From NCBI RefSeq assembly GCF_023016115.1, contig NZ_JALKBH010000002.1, positions 954,624 through 1,018,623 on the forward strand: a stretch of DNA of 64,000 nucleotides, written 5' to 3'. Numbering within the stretch: the stretch's first letter is position 1; each line of letters starts with the position of its first letter. The DNA is from Alcanivorax sp. S6407 (GTDB lineage Bacteria; Pseudomonadota; Gammaproteobacteria; Pseudomonadales; Alcanivoracaceae). A program made the position numbers and the translations under genes. Under the pieces are notes generated by a model that had not been told where the DNA came from, did no database searches, and saw nothing but the letters and a program-made list of their open reading frames with translations. Positions 7,992 through 22,321 of this stretch are shown here, in pieces.

Positions 7992-9230
7992 ATGATTCAG
8001 TGGTCAGAACAACAACAGATGATCCAGAAAATGGTGCGCGACTTCGTGGAAAAGGAAGTGGTGCCGCAACTGGACGAGATTGAATACAACGGTGTTCCCC
8101 CCTATGACATCCTGCGCAAGCTGATCAAGACCTTCGGCATGGATGTGATGGCCAAACAGAACTTCGAGAAACAATTGGCCCGGGAGAAGGCCATTGCCGC
8201 CGGCGAGGCCGAGGAAAAGAAAAAGGATGGTCCCTCCGCCATGGCAGGCGAAGAGGCCGCCATGCGCATGATCCCGATCATCGAGATTTGCCGTCACGCC
8301 CAGGGGCTGGTCACCGCCATGGGCGTATCCATGGGGCTCGCGGGTGGCGCCATCATGAGCAAGGGCACCATCGAGCAGAAGGAACGTTGGGCACTGCCGC
8401 TACTGACTCTGGAAAAGGTCGGCGCCTGGGCCATTTCCGAACCCAATGCCGGCTCAGATGCCTTCGGCCAGATGAAGACCGTGGCCCGCCGCGACGGCGA
8501 AGGCGGCTATATCATCAACGGCAGCAAGACCTGGATCACCAACGGTCCCTTTGCCGATACCATCATCCTGATCTGCAAGCTGGATGAGGAAGGAGTTCCT
8601 GCCGAACAACGCAAGATCGTGTCCTTCATTCTGGACAGCGGCATGGACGGCCTGGAACAGTCCAAACCCTTCAAGAAGATGGGCATTGGCTCCTCCCCCA
8701 CCGGCGAACTGTTCCTGTCTGACGTTAAGGTCGGTGCCGACCGTCTGCTGGGCGGCAGCGAAGACAGCTATGGCCGCAGTGGCGCCAAGGGCACCTTCAT
8801 GCAGGAGCGCGCTGGCGTGGCCGCCATGGCACTGGGAATGGTGGAACGGGCCATGGAACTGTCTGTGCAGTACGCCAACGACCGCAGCCAGTTTGGTCGC
8901 CCCATCGGCCAGAACCAGCTGATCCAGCTCAAGCTGGCGAAGATGGAAGTGGCCCGCAGCAACCTGCAGAACATGGTATTTCGCTATATCGAGATGACCG
9001 CCGAGGGTAAACAGATGACCCTGGCCGAAGCCTCGGCCATGAAACTGTATGCTGCCCAGGCCGCCATGGAGGTGGCCACCGAAGCGGTTCAGATCCACGG
9101 CGGCTATGGCTACATGCGTGAGTCGCGGGTAGAGCAGCTGATGCGCGATGCCAAGATCCTGCAAATCTACGCCGGCACCGATGAGATGCAAATCATCGCC
9201 ATTGCCAGGGATCTGCTCGCCAGAGCCTGA
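7992..9230 (+). CDS. Acyl-CoA dehydrogenase
   Basis: FAD-dependent dehydrogenase that introduces the alpha-beta double bond of an acyl-CoA. The 412-residue protein has GAWAISEPNAGSDAFG, the ITNGPFAD substrate/FAD segment, and the C-terminal helix domain with QIHGGYGYMRE and the catalytic-region segment IYAGTDEMQI. An Ala/Glu/Lys-rich insertion lies near residues 55-80. The ATG at 7992 starts MIQWSEQQQMIQKM, typical of the family. The longer frame from 7893 runs through the dyad upstream and is unlikely. Chain-length preference cannot be read from sequence alone. Confidence 0.9.
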   Translation: MIQWSEQQQMIQKMVRDFVEKEVVPQLDEIEYNGVPPYDILRKLIKTFGMDVMAKQNFEKQLAREKAIAAGEAEEKKKDGPSAMAGEEAAMRMIPIIEICRHAQGLVTAMGVSMGLAGGAIMSKGTIEQKERWALPLLTLEKVGAWAISEPNAGSDAFGQMKTVARRDGEGGYIINGSKTWITNGPFADTIILICKLDEEGVPAEQRKIVSFILDSGMDGLEQSKPFKKMGIGSSPTGELFLSDVKVGADRLLGGSEDSYGRSGAKGTFMQERAGVAAMALGMVERAMELSVQYANDRSQFGRPIGQNQLIQLKLAKMEVARSNLQNMVFRYIEMTAEGKQMTLAEASAMKLYAAQAAMEVATEAVQIHGGYGYMRESRVEQLMRDAKILQIYAGTDEMQIIAIARDLLARA

Positions 9231-9258
9231 TCCGCCAACCGGGCTGCTCAAACAGAGC

Positions 9259-9291
9259 CATTGACCAACGCGCTTGGCGTGTTGGTCAATG
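9259..9291. promoter_or_regulatory. Perfect 11-bp inverted repeat before the desaturase gene
   Basis: CATTGACCAAC (9259-9269) and GTTGGTCAATG (9281-9291) are exact reverse complements around an 11-base spacer. No T run follows, so it fits an operator (TetR- or GntR-type spacing) better than a terminator. It is 28 bases after the acyl-CoA dehydrogenase stop and about 50 before the desaturase start. Confidence 0.45.
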
Positions 9292-9343
9292 AGGCCTCAC
9301 CTATACTTTTGAATACATTTAGAATCACCCATTATTCGTAGTA

Positions 9344-10186
9344 ATGGCCGGATGCATGGCCTGGATGGGTGAGATGTTGATTCGCTATAGGGCCGATCGT
9401 GCCGCTGTTGCCCTGGTGTTGGCGGTTTTTCTCCTGCAGCTGACACTGTTTTTCTTCAGTGAGGGACTGACGACCTGGCTTGCCATGCTGGCCCTGTTGC
9501 CGATACAGGTCTCCTGCGGCGCCATCTGCCACAACCACCACCACGTCAACATCTTCACCAAACGCCCACTTAACCGATTACTGGAATGCATCCTGTATTT
9601 GCAGACCGGGACCAGCCCGCTGAGTTGGACCTTGCACCACAATATCGGCCACCACAAACTCTATCTGGACCCGCAAAAGGATCCTTCTCCGTGGCAGATG
9701 CCTGACGGCTCACTGATGCCCCGTTGGCGTTATGTGCTGGTTAACACCCTGATGATCTACCCGGAGATTCATCGGATTGGCCAGCAACACCGTCAGCTCT
9801 ACCAGCGTTTTCTCCGTCTGCTTCTTATTGCCAATATCCCTTTGGTAACGGCATTACTCTACGACCCCCGCAATGCCACTATCCTGTTCATCATTCCCAT
9901 GGTCACCATGCTGTTCCTGTTACTGGACAACACCTATGGCCAGCACGCGGGCACCGGTTTCGAGGATCACTTTCATGCCTCACGCAATGTGGAACTCAAA
10001 CGTTACAACCTGCCGTCCTGGAACCTTGGCTACCATACTGCACATCACATGGTACCGGGCATTCACTGGAGCGAGCTTCCGGCCCTTCATGCCCGTATCC
10101 GTGACCGTATTCCAGACCATCTGATCGCCGATCATGTCTTTCTGCAGTGGGAACCCGGGCGCCAGCAACAGGGAGCTTCCACATGA
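9344..10186 (+). CDS. Membrane fatty acid desaturase
   Basis: Integral membrane di-iron desaturase family, 280 residues. It has the His boxes HNHHH, HHNIGHH and HTAHH in the expected order, separated by hydrophobic segments (about residues 20-55 and 165-195). These enzymes oxidise the acyl chain of membrane lipids or acyl carriers; the substrate is not evident. Four in-frame ATGs occur within the first 11 codons and none has a strong ribosome site, so the N-terminus is uncertain. The stop overlaps the next start (ATGA), which suggests translational coupling. Confidence 0.88.
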   Translation: MAGCMAWMGEMLIRYRADRAAVALVLAVFLLQLTLFFFSEGLTTWLAMLALLPIQVSCGAICHNHHHVNIFTKRPLNRLLECILYLQTGTSPLSWTLHHNIGHHKLYLDPQKDPSPWQMPDGSLMPRWRYVLVNTLMIYPEIHRIGQQHRQLYQRFLRLLLIANIPLVTALLYDPRNATILFIIPMVTMLFLLLDNTYGQHAGTGFEDHFHASRNVELKRYNLPSWNLGYHTAHHMVPGIHWSELPALHARIRDRIPDHLIADHVFLQWEPGRQQQGAST

Positions 10187-10584
10187 TCCGCCTGATCCTG
10201 GGCGGCCTGGTGCTGCTTTTCTCCACCGCCACCCGCGCCAGTGATTGCTACTATTACTGGAGCCACCAGTGTGTGGAGATCATCGATGCGAGCAAGCGCC
10301 AGCTGCAGCAAACGCTACTGATCTCACCCTCCGTCAACTACTTCAACAGCGGCACACTGGAATGCCATGCCGCAGCCACACAACGACAGGAAACGTTGAT
10401 GGTGCAACTTTTGGAGGCGTTTAACGCCACGGCGGGAAACTTCAAAGCGTGCGACACTCCGCTGGACTCGGTATCCCTGCGGGTCTTTTCCGAGCCGGGC
10501 AAGGCCACATGGCACTACAACCGGACCAGGCGTCCCGGCGACAGCAAGACACTTGTGACAGTGGACAATCTGCCATTGATGTAA
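10183..10584 (+). CDS. Exported protein of unknown function
   Basis: A 133-residue protein that I do not recognise. A signal peptide (about residues 1-19, ending TATRAS) precedes a mature part with four cysteines (in DCYYYW, HQCVEII, LECHAA and FKACD), suggesting periplasmic disulfides. The start is the ATG overlapping the desaturase stop, with GGGAG before it. The coupling suggests a function linked to the desaturase or to membrane lipids, but that is inference. Confidence 0.7.
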   Translation: MIRLILGGLVLLFSTATRASDCYYYWSHQCVEIIDASKRQLQQTLLISPSVNYFNSGTLECHAAATQRQETLMVQLLEAFNATAGNFKACDTPLDSVSLRVFSEPGKATWHYNRTRRPGDSKTLVTVDNLPLM

Positions 10585-10723
10585 GTCACAGCGGTCAGAC
10601 TGCAGGCTGGCGGCCCCCCTTCCGGATTATGCTATGATCAGCGAGCATCGGCTTTGCCGTACTGGCAGGCGCCATCAGGCGTGCTGCAGGCTGCCAGCTG
10701 CATTTTTTAATTCGGGGCCAATA

Positions 10724-11449
10724 ATGAAAATAACCAAGACCGCCGCGCCACTGTTCATGACATTCATGCTCTCACTTCTGGCGGGCTGCCAGGGATTGCA
10801 GGGTGAACGAGAGGGCGACTATTACTTCTCACCGGCTGGCGCCTACATCCTTGACCTGAGTATCAACACCTTCCGCGGCGAAGTGGTGCTGGACGAACGT
10901 TGCGACCGCAACGGCGGCTCCACCACCTTCTGGGATGGCAGCGGACGGCTGTTCCGGGCCGATTTCCTGAACGTCCAGAATCACCCGATGATCGAGGCCC
11001 CGCGCTTTGCCTCTGATCTGACCCTGCTTAACCTGACGCTCAACAGCTACCTGCGCGAAGTGGTGGCCAAGGCTCCCATGATTACCAGCGCCGAAGCGTC
11101 CTACCGTGAATTCCTCGAAGATGCCGACCCAAAGGCCCTGTTTGCCATCATCGGTATCAACATTGATGCCGCCCAGGTGAAGGATCTGGAAGCCGAGAGC
11201 GGCACCTACTACTACGGCTTCCTGCTGTTCAAGCGTGGCGACCTGATTTATGTACTGCAGCACAGACAGCCGGTACTGATGCCCGAGAAGATGAAGGCGG
11301 TACTGCTGAATCTGGCCGAAGGCATGGAGATCCCCGGCCAGGTACGCGATGACACCGATCTGGAGAAACTGCGCCGGGTACTGAAGAAAATGGCCCCGGG
11401 CGGTACCGATGGTGACCCGGTTCGCCTGTGCGAGCCTGCCACCCCATAA
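10724..11449 (+). CDS. Lipoprotein of unknown function
   Basis: The 241-residue protein begins with a lipoprotein signal peptide whose lipobox is LLAGC, giving Cys about residue 20. No known domain was recognised in the mature part. It contains GEREGDYYFSPAGAYILDLS near the start and a conserved-looking VLQHRQPVLMPEKMK near the end. I chose the ATG at 10724, which begins MKITKTAAPLF, over the in-frame start 30 codons upstream because only the former gives a proper signal peptide. Confidence 0.75.
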   Translation: MKITKTAAPLFMTFMLSLLAGCQGLQGEREGDYYFSPAGAYILDLSINTFRGEVVLDERCDRNGGSTTFWDGSGRLFRADFLNVQNHPMIEAPRFASDLTLLNLTLNSYLREVVAKAPMITSAEASYREFLEDADPKALFAIIGINIDAAQVKDLEAESGTYYYGFLLFKRGDLIYVLQHRQPVLMPEKMKAVLLNLAEGMEIPGQVRDDTDLEKLRRVLKKMAPGGTDGDPVRLCEPATP

Positions 11450-11469
11450 ATTGCCAATCCAGAGAGGAT

Positions 11470-11503
11470 CACTGACAATGGAAGCGGTATTTCATTGTCA
11501 GTG
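11470..11503 (+). other. Hairpin between the lipoprotein gene and phhB
   Basis: CACTGACAATG (11470-11480) and CATTGTCAGTG (11493-11503) are exact complements around a 12-base loop. There is no T run. It lies just ahead of the phhB ribosome site and could be a weak terminator or leader structure. Confidence 0.4.
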
Positions 11504-11520
11504 CGAGAACGGAAACAGCC

Positions 11521-11862
11521 ATGACAACCCTGAATAACCAACCCTGCGAAGCCTGCCGGGCAGATGCTCCCGAGGTCACCGAGCAGGAAAAGGAATCCTT
11601 GTTCCCCCAGATCCCCGAGTGGATCCAGGTAGAGGAAGATGGCGTGGAAAAACTCCAGCGCCATTTCAGCTTTCGCAACTTTGAGCAAGCGCTGGCCTTC
11701 ACCAACCAGGTCGGTCAGCTTGCTGAACGCGAAGGCCACCACCCGGCCATCCTGACGGAATACGGCAAGGTGACCGTTACCTGGTGGACCCACAAGATCA
11801 GCGGCCTGCACCGCAATGACTTCATCTGTGCCGCCAAGACGGACGCCCTGCTGGACCAGTAG
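11521..11862 (+). CDS. phhB: Pterin-4a-carbinolamine dehydratase PhhB
   Basis: Recycles the pterin cofactor of aromatic amino acid hydroxylases by dehydrating 4a-hydroxytetrahydrobiopterin. The 113-residue protein, usual for the family, has the active-site signature [16 protein letters not shown] with the His pair, then [16 protein letters not shown]. No phenylalanine hydroxylase gene is next to it, so any partner lies elsewhere. Confidence 0.93.
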   Translation: MTTLNNQPCEACRADAPEVTEQEKESLFPQIPEWIQVEEDGVEKLQRHFSFRNFEQALAFTNQVGQLAEREGHHPAILTEYGKVTVTWWTHKISGLHRNDFICAAKTDALLDQ

Positions 11863-11893
11863 GCGGCGACACGCGGACTGACCGTTTACGCCA

Positions 11894-11922
11894 GTGCAGT
11901 GAACGAAACGGCTTCACTGCAC
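11894..11922 (+). other. Hairpin after phhB
   Basis: GTGCAGTGAA (11894-11903) pairs perfectly with TTCACTGCAC (11913-11922) around a nine-base loop, 32 bases after the phhB stop. The following bases are not T-rich, so it is a candidate weak terminator or leader structure for the next gene. Confidence 0.4.
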
Positions 11923-11969
11923 ACTTCAGGCCTTTGTTAGCATCCCCGGTAACTTGAGGAGAAACTGAC

Positions 11970-12428
11970 ATGGCCCTTACCGAAGAACAGAAGAACTTTA
12001 TCAAATCTGCCAGCGACAAGACTTTCCCGTTCGTGGAGCGCTGTGAAGTGCAGACCCTGGATGTGGATCGCGGTTACTGCAAGATGCTGATGCCGTTCAA
12101 GCCCAACATCAACCACGTGGGCATCATGTACGCCGGCGCCCTGTACACCATCGCCGAACTGCCCGGTGGCACCATCTACCTGACCTCCTTCGACACCAAG
12201 AAGTACTACCCCATCGTCAAGGACATGTCGATCCGCTTCCGCCGCCCGGCCACCACTGACGTGACCGTGGAAGTGACCCTGAGCGAAGAAGAGATCCAGC
12301 GCATCGAGCAAACCACCGAAGAAAACGGCAAGTGTGACTTCGAGTGGGACGTGGAACTGAAAGACGCCAACGGCGAGGTAGTTGCTATCTCCCACAACGT
12401 CTACCAGATGCGTAAAATTGGCGCTTAA
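11970..12428 (+). CDS. Hotdog-fold thioesterase-like protein
   Basis: The 152-residue protein looks like a hotdog-fold protein of the PaaI/DUF4442 type. It has NHVGIMYAGALYTIAELPGG, corresponding to the hotdog helix, followed by a strand-rich half with DMSIRFRRPATTDVTVEV. Members often hydrolyse acyl-CoA thioesters; substrate and pathway are not evident here. ACTTGAGGAG precedes the ATG. The stop is followed within four bases by a CACGCAN repeat array and then a terminator. Confidence 0.75.
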   Translation: MALTEEQKNFIKSASDKTFPFVERCEVQTLDVDRGYCKMLMPFKPNINHVGIMYAGALYTIAELPGGTIYLTSFDTKKYYPIVKDMSIRFRRPATTDVTVEVTLSEEEIQRIEQTTEENGKCDFEWDVELKDANGEVVAISHNVYQMRKIGA

Positions 12429-12430
12429 AG

Positions 12431-12464
12431 AGACGCAACACGCATCACGCTGCACGCAACAACG
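12431..12464. repeat. CACGCAN heptad array after the hotdog gene
   Basis: About four 7-bp units of the form CACGCAN begin two bases after the TAA of the preceding gene (TAA then AGAGACGCAACACGC). A mirror-image array sits at 12571-12600 at the end of the convergent gene, with the terminator between them. Confidence 0.85.
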
Positions 12465-12495
12465 CGGGGGATGATGTAAGCGACTCAAACAAAAG

Positions 12496-12530
12496 AGGCC
12501 GCGCCCAGATACCGGACGCGGCCTTTTTTT
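12496..12530. terminator. Rho-independent terminator between convergent genes
   Basis: AGGCCGCG (12496-12503) pairs with CGCGGCCT (12517-12524), followed by TTTTTT. AAAAG on the left side gives a weaker T run on the other strand, so it may serve both convergent genes. Confidence 0.8.
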
Positions 12531-12570
12531 GTGTTTCGCGCATTAAAGACTTTGAGCGATCCTGAACGCC

Positions 12571-12600
12571 CGCGTGCTGCGTGGTGCGTGATGCGTCTCT
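12571..12600. repeat. Mirror-image CACGCAN heptad array at the convergent gene end
   Basis: On the minus strand the stop codon TAA (12602-12600) runs straight into GAGACGCATCACGCACCACG, the same opening as the array after the plus-strand gene. Both convergent genes thus end in the same stop-plus-array motif. Confidence 0.85.
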
Positions 12601-13382
12601 TATTCCACCTGCTCACAAAAGCTGTTCGGCCCCATGTCCACGGTGGTGGTGCATTGCCATTCCACCCCACGCACCCCCGCATCGGTTGGCCAGGTACTAA
12701 GACTGTGCCCCTGCAGCGGCCCCGCCAGTTCCAGCTTGAGCAAACCGTCCTGAAGCATGTAGGCACGCCTGATACGCTTGCCGACCACCTGTTCCGGCGC
12801 CACACCAATACTGGACAGGTCCTCAGGCCAGGCACCGGTCATGGCGTAGTATTCCACCATCTGTATTCGCAGCGCCGCTACAGTGGTAAACACCTGGGAT
12901 AGCTCTGCCCGGTCGCGGCTGCTACTGAACAGTTGCCAGGTCTTCTCATCCACACCCGGCGGCGGCGGATTGCGGGATTCACCGGAAGAGGCCGGAACGA
13001 CTTCCGGCATCGGTACCCGCAAGGCAAGCGCATCGATATCGGCCTCATAGCGGGCCCGCACAGAGCAGCGAGAGCCCGTCCAGCGCTTACCCTGAACATC
13101 GGGCTTTTCTGCAAACAGCTGGCTCAGATAGGCATCATTCAGCAAGGATTCTTCCAGCCCCTTGTCGCGATAGGCCAGTTTTCGCTGCTGATAGGTATCG
13201 GTGGCCGAAATCACACTGAGCAGGCTGGTGTGTAGCTCATCGGTCATCTTGGTCAATGCCCGGTCACAGACCTGCTGTTCGGTTTCGCCGTCCTCGGCGC
13301 GTTCGACCTTGGCCAGCGCCAGAGACATGGAAAACGCCGGCAGCGACAACCCCAGCAACAACCCAACCATCAAAAAACGCAT
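12600..13382 (-). CDS. Exported protein with pilin-like C-terminal segment
   Basis: The 260-residue protein has a signal peptide (about residues 1-24). A charged region with paired cysteines (EQQVCDRAL, GSRCSVRARY) and a Pro-rich linker follow. The C-terminal part contains IQMVEYYAMTGAWPEDLSSI, which resembles the beta-sheet domain of minor pilins. It lacks a pilin-type N-terminal helix after a prepilin cleavage site, so it is not an ordinary pilin. The start at 13382 has a GGGGGGAAGG ribosome site. Function is not assigned; a link to the type IV pilus would be speculation. Confidence 0.7.
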   Translation of the reverse strand: MRFLMVGLLLGLSLPAFSMSLALAKVERAEDGETEQQVCDRALTKMTDELHTSLLSVISATDTYQQRKLAYRDKGLEESLLNDAYLSQLFAEKPDVQGKRWTGSRCSVRARYEADIDALALRVPMPEVVPASSGESRNPPPPGVDEKTWQLFSSSRDRAELSQVFTTVAALRIQMVEYYAMTGAWPEDLSSIGVAPEQVVGKRIRRAYMLQDGLLKLELAGPLQGHSLSTWPTDAGVRGVEWQCTTTVDMGPNSFCEQVE

Positions 13383-13403
13383 GAGAATCCTTCCCCCCGT
13401 GGA

Positions 13404-13560
13404 GCAGCTGCAAGCTGCAAGCTGCAACGCGAACCAAGGGTCTGTAAGGTTTGATTGCTCTGGAGCCGCGCCGACACGTTGGTCGCGGACTCCAGCGTCG
13501 CACACACATCAAACCTGCAACCGCGGTGCAGCTTGAAGCTTGTAGCTTGCCTTTCTGTTA
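13404..13560. repeat. Composite hairpin with GCTGCAA heptad arms, hemE 3' end
   Basis: The left arm (13404-13431) has three GCTGCAA units; the right arm (13526-13560) has AGCTTGN units in the opposite sense. Inside, AGGTTTGAT is mirrored by ATCAAACCT and CTGGAG by CTCCAG, so the whole 155 bases can fold into one long stem. The outer edge of the right arm is the hemE stop codon. Other than this structure no gene is seen in the gap. Confidence 0.8.
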
Positions 13561-14622
13561 TTTCGTACTGAACTCGTGCACAGCCTCGATAAAGACCCGC
13601 GCATGCTCCGGGTCTACCTGCGGCGTGATGCCGTGCCCCAGATTGAACACATGCCCCGGATGATCCCCGAAATCGTCCAGGATGCGTTTCACTTCAGCAC
13701 GGATGGCATCGGGTGACGCATACAACACCGCCGGATCCATATTGCCCTGCAGGGCCACCTTGTGGCCCACACGGCGACGAGCTTCGCCAATGTTGATGGT
13801 CCAGTCCAGGCCCAGCGCATCACAACCTGTGTCCGCCATGGACTCCAGCCACAGTCCACCATTCTTGGTGAAAAGAATCACCGGCACCTTGCGACCATCA
13901 TGATCGCGAATCAGGCCATCGACAATCTGCTTCATGTATTTCAGGGAGAACTGCTGGTACGCCTCGGCAGACAGCGCCCCGCCCCAGGTATCAAAGATCT
14001 GCACGGCCTGGGCGCCGGCACGGATCTGGGCATTCAGGTAGGCAGTGACCGACTGGGCCAGCTTGTCGAGCATGGCATGGGCCAGCTCCGGCTGGCTGTA
14101 GACCATGCCCTTGAGGTGACGGAAATCCTTGCTGGAGCCGCCTTCCACCATATAGGTGGCCAGAGTCCAGGGGCTACCGGAAAAGCCAATCAATGGCACA
14201 CGACCATTGAGGGCCCCACGAATGGTGCTCACGGCCTTCATCACGTAGCCCAGATCCGATTCCGCATCCGGGATAGGCAGGGCCGCCACGTCGGCCTCGG
14301 TGCGCACCACTTTCTTGAATTTCGGCCCTTCACCCGTCTCGAAGTACAGCCCCAGCCCCATGGCATCCGGGATGGTGAGGATATCGGAGAACAGGATAGC
14401 GGCATCCAGCGGGTAGCGCTCCAGAGGCTGCAGGGTCACCTCACAGGCCAGATCAGCGTTCTTGCACAGATCCATGAACGAGCCGGCATGTTCGCGGCTG
14501 GCACGGTATTCCGGCAGGTAGCGCCCCGCCTGTCGCATCATCCAGATCGGCGTACGCTCAACGTTCTCGCGGTTGAGGGCACGAAGGAAAAGGTCATTCT
14601 GAAGTGGCGCAAAGCTGGTCAT
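13558..14622 (-). CDS. hemE: Uroporphyrinogen decarboxylase HemE
   Basis: Converts uroporphyrinogen III to coproporphyrinogen III in heme synthesis, in the cytoplasm. The 354-residue protein has the N-terminal signature [16 protein letters not shown] and the second signature [17 protein letters not shown], both diagnostic. It lies downstream of gltD, as in pseudomonads, but a strong terminator separates them. Confidence 0.97.
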   Translation of the reverse strand: MTSFAPLQNDLFLRALNRENVERTPIWMMRQAGRYLPEYRASREHAGSFMDLCKNADLACEVTLQPLERYPLDAAILFSDILTIPDAMGLGLYFETGEGPKFKKVVRTEADVAALPIPDAESDLGYVMKAVSTIRGALNGRVPLIGFSGSPWTLATYMVEGGSSKDFRHLKGMVYSQPELAHAMLDKLAQSVTAYLNAQIRAGAQAVQIFDTWGGALSAEAYQQFSLKYMKQIVDGLIRDHDGRKVPVILFTKNGGLWLESMADTGCDALGLDWTINIGEARRRVGHKVALQGNMDPAVLYASPDAIRAEVKRILDDFGDHPGHVFNLGHGITPQVDPEHARVFIEAVHEFSTK

Positions 14623-14723
14623 GCAGTTTCCCGAATCTCACAGTGGTGCGAGCGACGCACCGGACAAATATTGAATAACGCACTTTACCTGATTGGCGGC
14701 GAGTTCGCCCCCTCCCCGCGCAT

Positions 14724-14755
14724 ACAGAAAGGCCCGCTAATGCGGGCCTTTCTGT
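14724..14755 (-). terminator. Rho-independent terminator after gltD
   Basis: A 14-bp perfect stem, ACAGAAAGGCCCGC against GCGGGCCTTTCTGT with a four-base loop, lies 24 bases past the gltD stop. The lower stem supplies the T-rich stretch on the minus strand. Confidence 0.75.
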
Positions 14756-14778
14756 CAGGACATGTCATAGCACAACGC

Positions 14779-20680
<5,902 letters not shown>

Positions 20681-20763
20681 CAAAACCTTTTCCTCTTGAA
20701 ATTCAGAGACTTACAGAAGGCAAATGGCGTCAGGCCAGTGGTGACGGCAAAAAAGGGATATGC

Positions 20764-20792
20764 ATTCTACACATTGCGGGGTTGGGCGACAA
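20764..20792 (-). promoter_or_regulatory. Sigma-70-like promoter for gltBD
   Basis: On the minus strand TTGTCG (20792-20787) and TAGAAT (20769-20764) are separated by 17 bases, about 85 bases before the gltB start. A small imperfect hairpin just after the damX-like stop (about 20835-20865) may separate gltBD from the upstream operon. Confidence 0.5.
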
Positions 20793-20845
20793 ATTGAACA
20801 CGCACCCAGCCCGCATTTTTGTTTACCGTTAAGGCGGCGAAACTC

Positions 20846-22321
20846 CTAAAGTTCGCCGCGAATGTCGCCCATCTTGCGGGGAAATGGGCCAGCCTGCTGC
20901 AATTTCGACGGCAGCGAGGTTTTGGCATCCAGGGCTGCCTGACGGCTGGAATAGTCCCCGGCCAGCACCAGCCAGACGGTCTTTCCGTTACGCTCCGCCC
21001 GATAATAAGCCCCCTTGCGCCCCACCTGATCGAGCACCTGCTGAGCCCCCTCTTGCTGACTGGTGGCCATAATCTGCAGAAACCAGCGGTCGTCAGCCAG
21101 GGTCGCCAGCCAGCCGGCATGCTGATAGCCCTGGGAATCCACCAATGGAGCCGCCTCCTCCCCCTTCACTTCCGCCGGCTCAGGCTCCTCGCCCAGCGAC
21201 GCTTCGGGTGCGTCCGGCAAGGTCATCACGGTATCCTGCGGAGGCGGATCTGACTGCATCACCGGATCGGAAACCGGCTCGAGGATCACCTCACCGTCAG
21301 TACGCGATGGCGACGCCGACTGCCCGAGATCTTCCAGTCGCGCCACCGGCTCCATCGTTGGCTGCATGGGCGACCTCTCCGCCGGATCAGCATCACCCGC
21401 TGCAACCTCCGCCCCTGACTCACCGCCTGCGCCTTCCACACTATCCGGCACTGGCAGAGCAATAGGCCGAGGACCAGCCTCATCCTCCGGATCGGAAGAC
21501 AATCCAACCCACAGCAGGCCAACCACAATCAGCAGACCGGCCACAGCAGCGATATGGCGCCAGGGCGGCGCAGCCTTGTCCCGATAATCTTCAGCCTCGT
21601 CTCCCTCCGAGCCGCTGTCATCACAGGAGTCGACCTCATCCAGGTCATCATCGGCCTCATGGGCAGCAAAACGCAGCATGTCATCATCATCAGCGTCGGC
21701 CGCGACCAGATGGCTCTGCGGTGCCAACGCCTCCAGCACCGCGGCAAGATTGCCCTTGGCACTGCCGCATTGCTCCGCTGATTCGCCATCATCGAGCTCA
21801 AGCCCGAGCACGAACCAGGCGAGATCCTGCACATCCTCTGCGCTCAGCTCCGGCAGGCTCAACACGTCATCAATGGTGAACCCGGCCGCCCGGATCTGCT
21901 CGATAGCGCCCGGTAAACCACCGAAGAAATAGCCCAGCCGCCCGGCCAGCTTCTGCTTCAGGGACGCCATGGTCGCCAGCGCTTCGGCAGACAGCCGTTC
22001 ACTGTTATCTACCACCACCACAATGCGTCCATCCACCAGGGTGCGACGCAGGGTTTCCGGCAGTTCCGGGCGCTCGATATTGAAATGGCGCAACAAGGCA
22101 TCGACGACCACATTGCCATCATGATCATCAGCACCATCAATGCGCACCACCTCAAGATCATCCAGCAACGCCATCACCGCCTGACCGAGCAGTGTGGAGA
22201 CGCCACTGCCCGCTTCGCCGTCCACCACGACCACCGACCCGAGGCCCGCATGGGCGGTCAGCGCTTCGAGGTAATCACCGCGGGATGCACCACTGAAAAA
22301 ACGATCTTCATCAAACTCCAC
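20846..22321 (-). CDS. damX: DamX-like protein: degenerate ATPase domain, membrane segment, SPOR domain
   Basis: The 491-residue protein has three parts. An N-terminal AAA-like domain (about 1-200) has a P-loop position reading GEAGSGVST, where the usual Lys is Val, and a Walker-B-like VVVVDNSE. An acidic region and one membrane segment (about 255-275) follow. A periplasmic acidic linker leads to a C-terminal SPOR domain that should bind denuded septal peptidoglycan. DamX acts in cell division in E. coli. The likely start is GTG at 22321 (VEFDEDRFF), preceded by GGAGG and overlapping aroB by 11 bases. Confidence 0.82.
   Translation of the reverse strand: MEFDEDRFFSGASRGDYLEALTAHAGLGSVVVVDGEAGSGVSTLLGQAVMALLDDLEVVRIDGADDHDGNVVVDALLRHFNIERPELPETLRRTLVDGRIVVVVDNSERLSAEALATMASLKQKLAGRLGYFFGGLPGAIEQIRAAGFTIDDVLSLPELSAEDVQDLAWFVLGLELDDGESAEQCGSAKGNLAAVLEALAPQSHLVAADADDDDMLRFAAHEADDDLDEVDSCDDSGSEGDEAEDYRDKAAPPWRHIAAVAGLLIVVGLLWVGLSSDPEDEAGPRPIALPVPDSVEGAGGESGAEVAAGDADPAERSPMQPTMEPVARLEDLGQSASPSRTDGEVILEPVSDPVMQSDPPPQDTVMTLPDAPEASLGEEPEPAEVKGEEAAPLVDSQGYQHAGWLATLADDRWFLQIMATSQQEGAQQVLDQVGRKGAYYRAERNGKTVWLVLAGDYSSRQAALDAKTSLPSKLQQAGPFPRKMGDIRGEL

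Noticed and set aside
12600-13382. Pilin or minor pilin gene
   Set aside because: The C-terminal segment resembles pilins, but there is no prepilin cleavage site followed by the hydrophobic helix; kept as an exported protein of unknown function.
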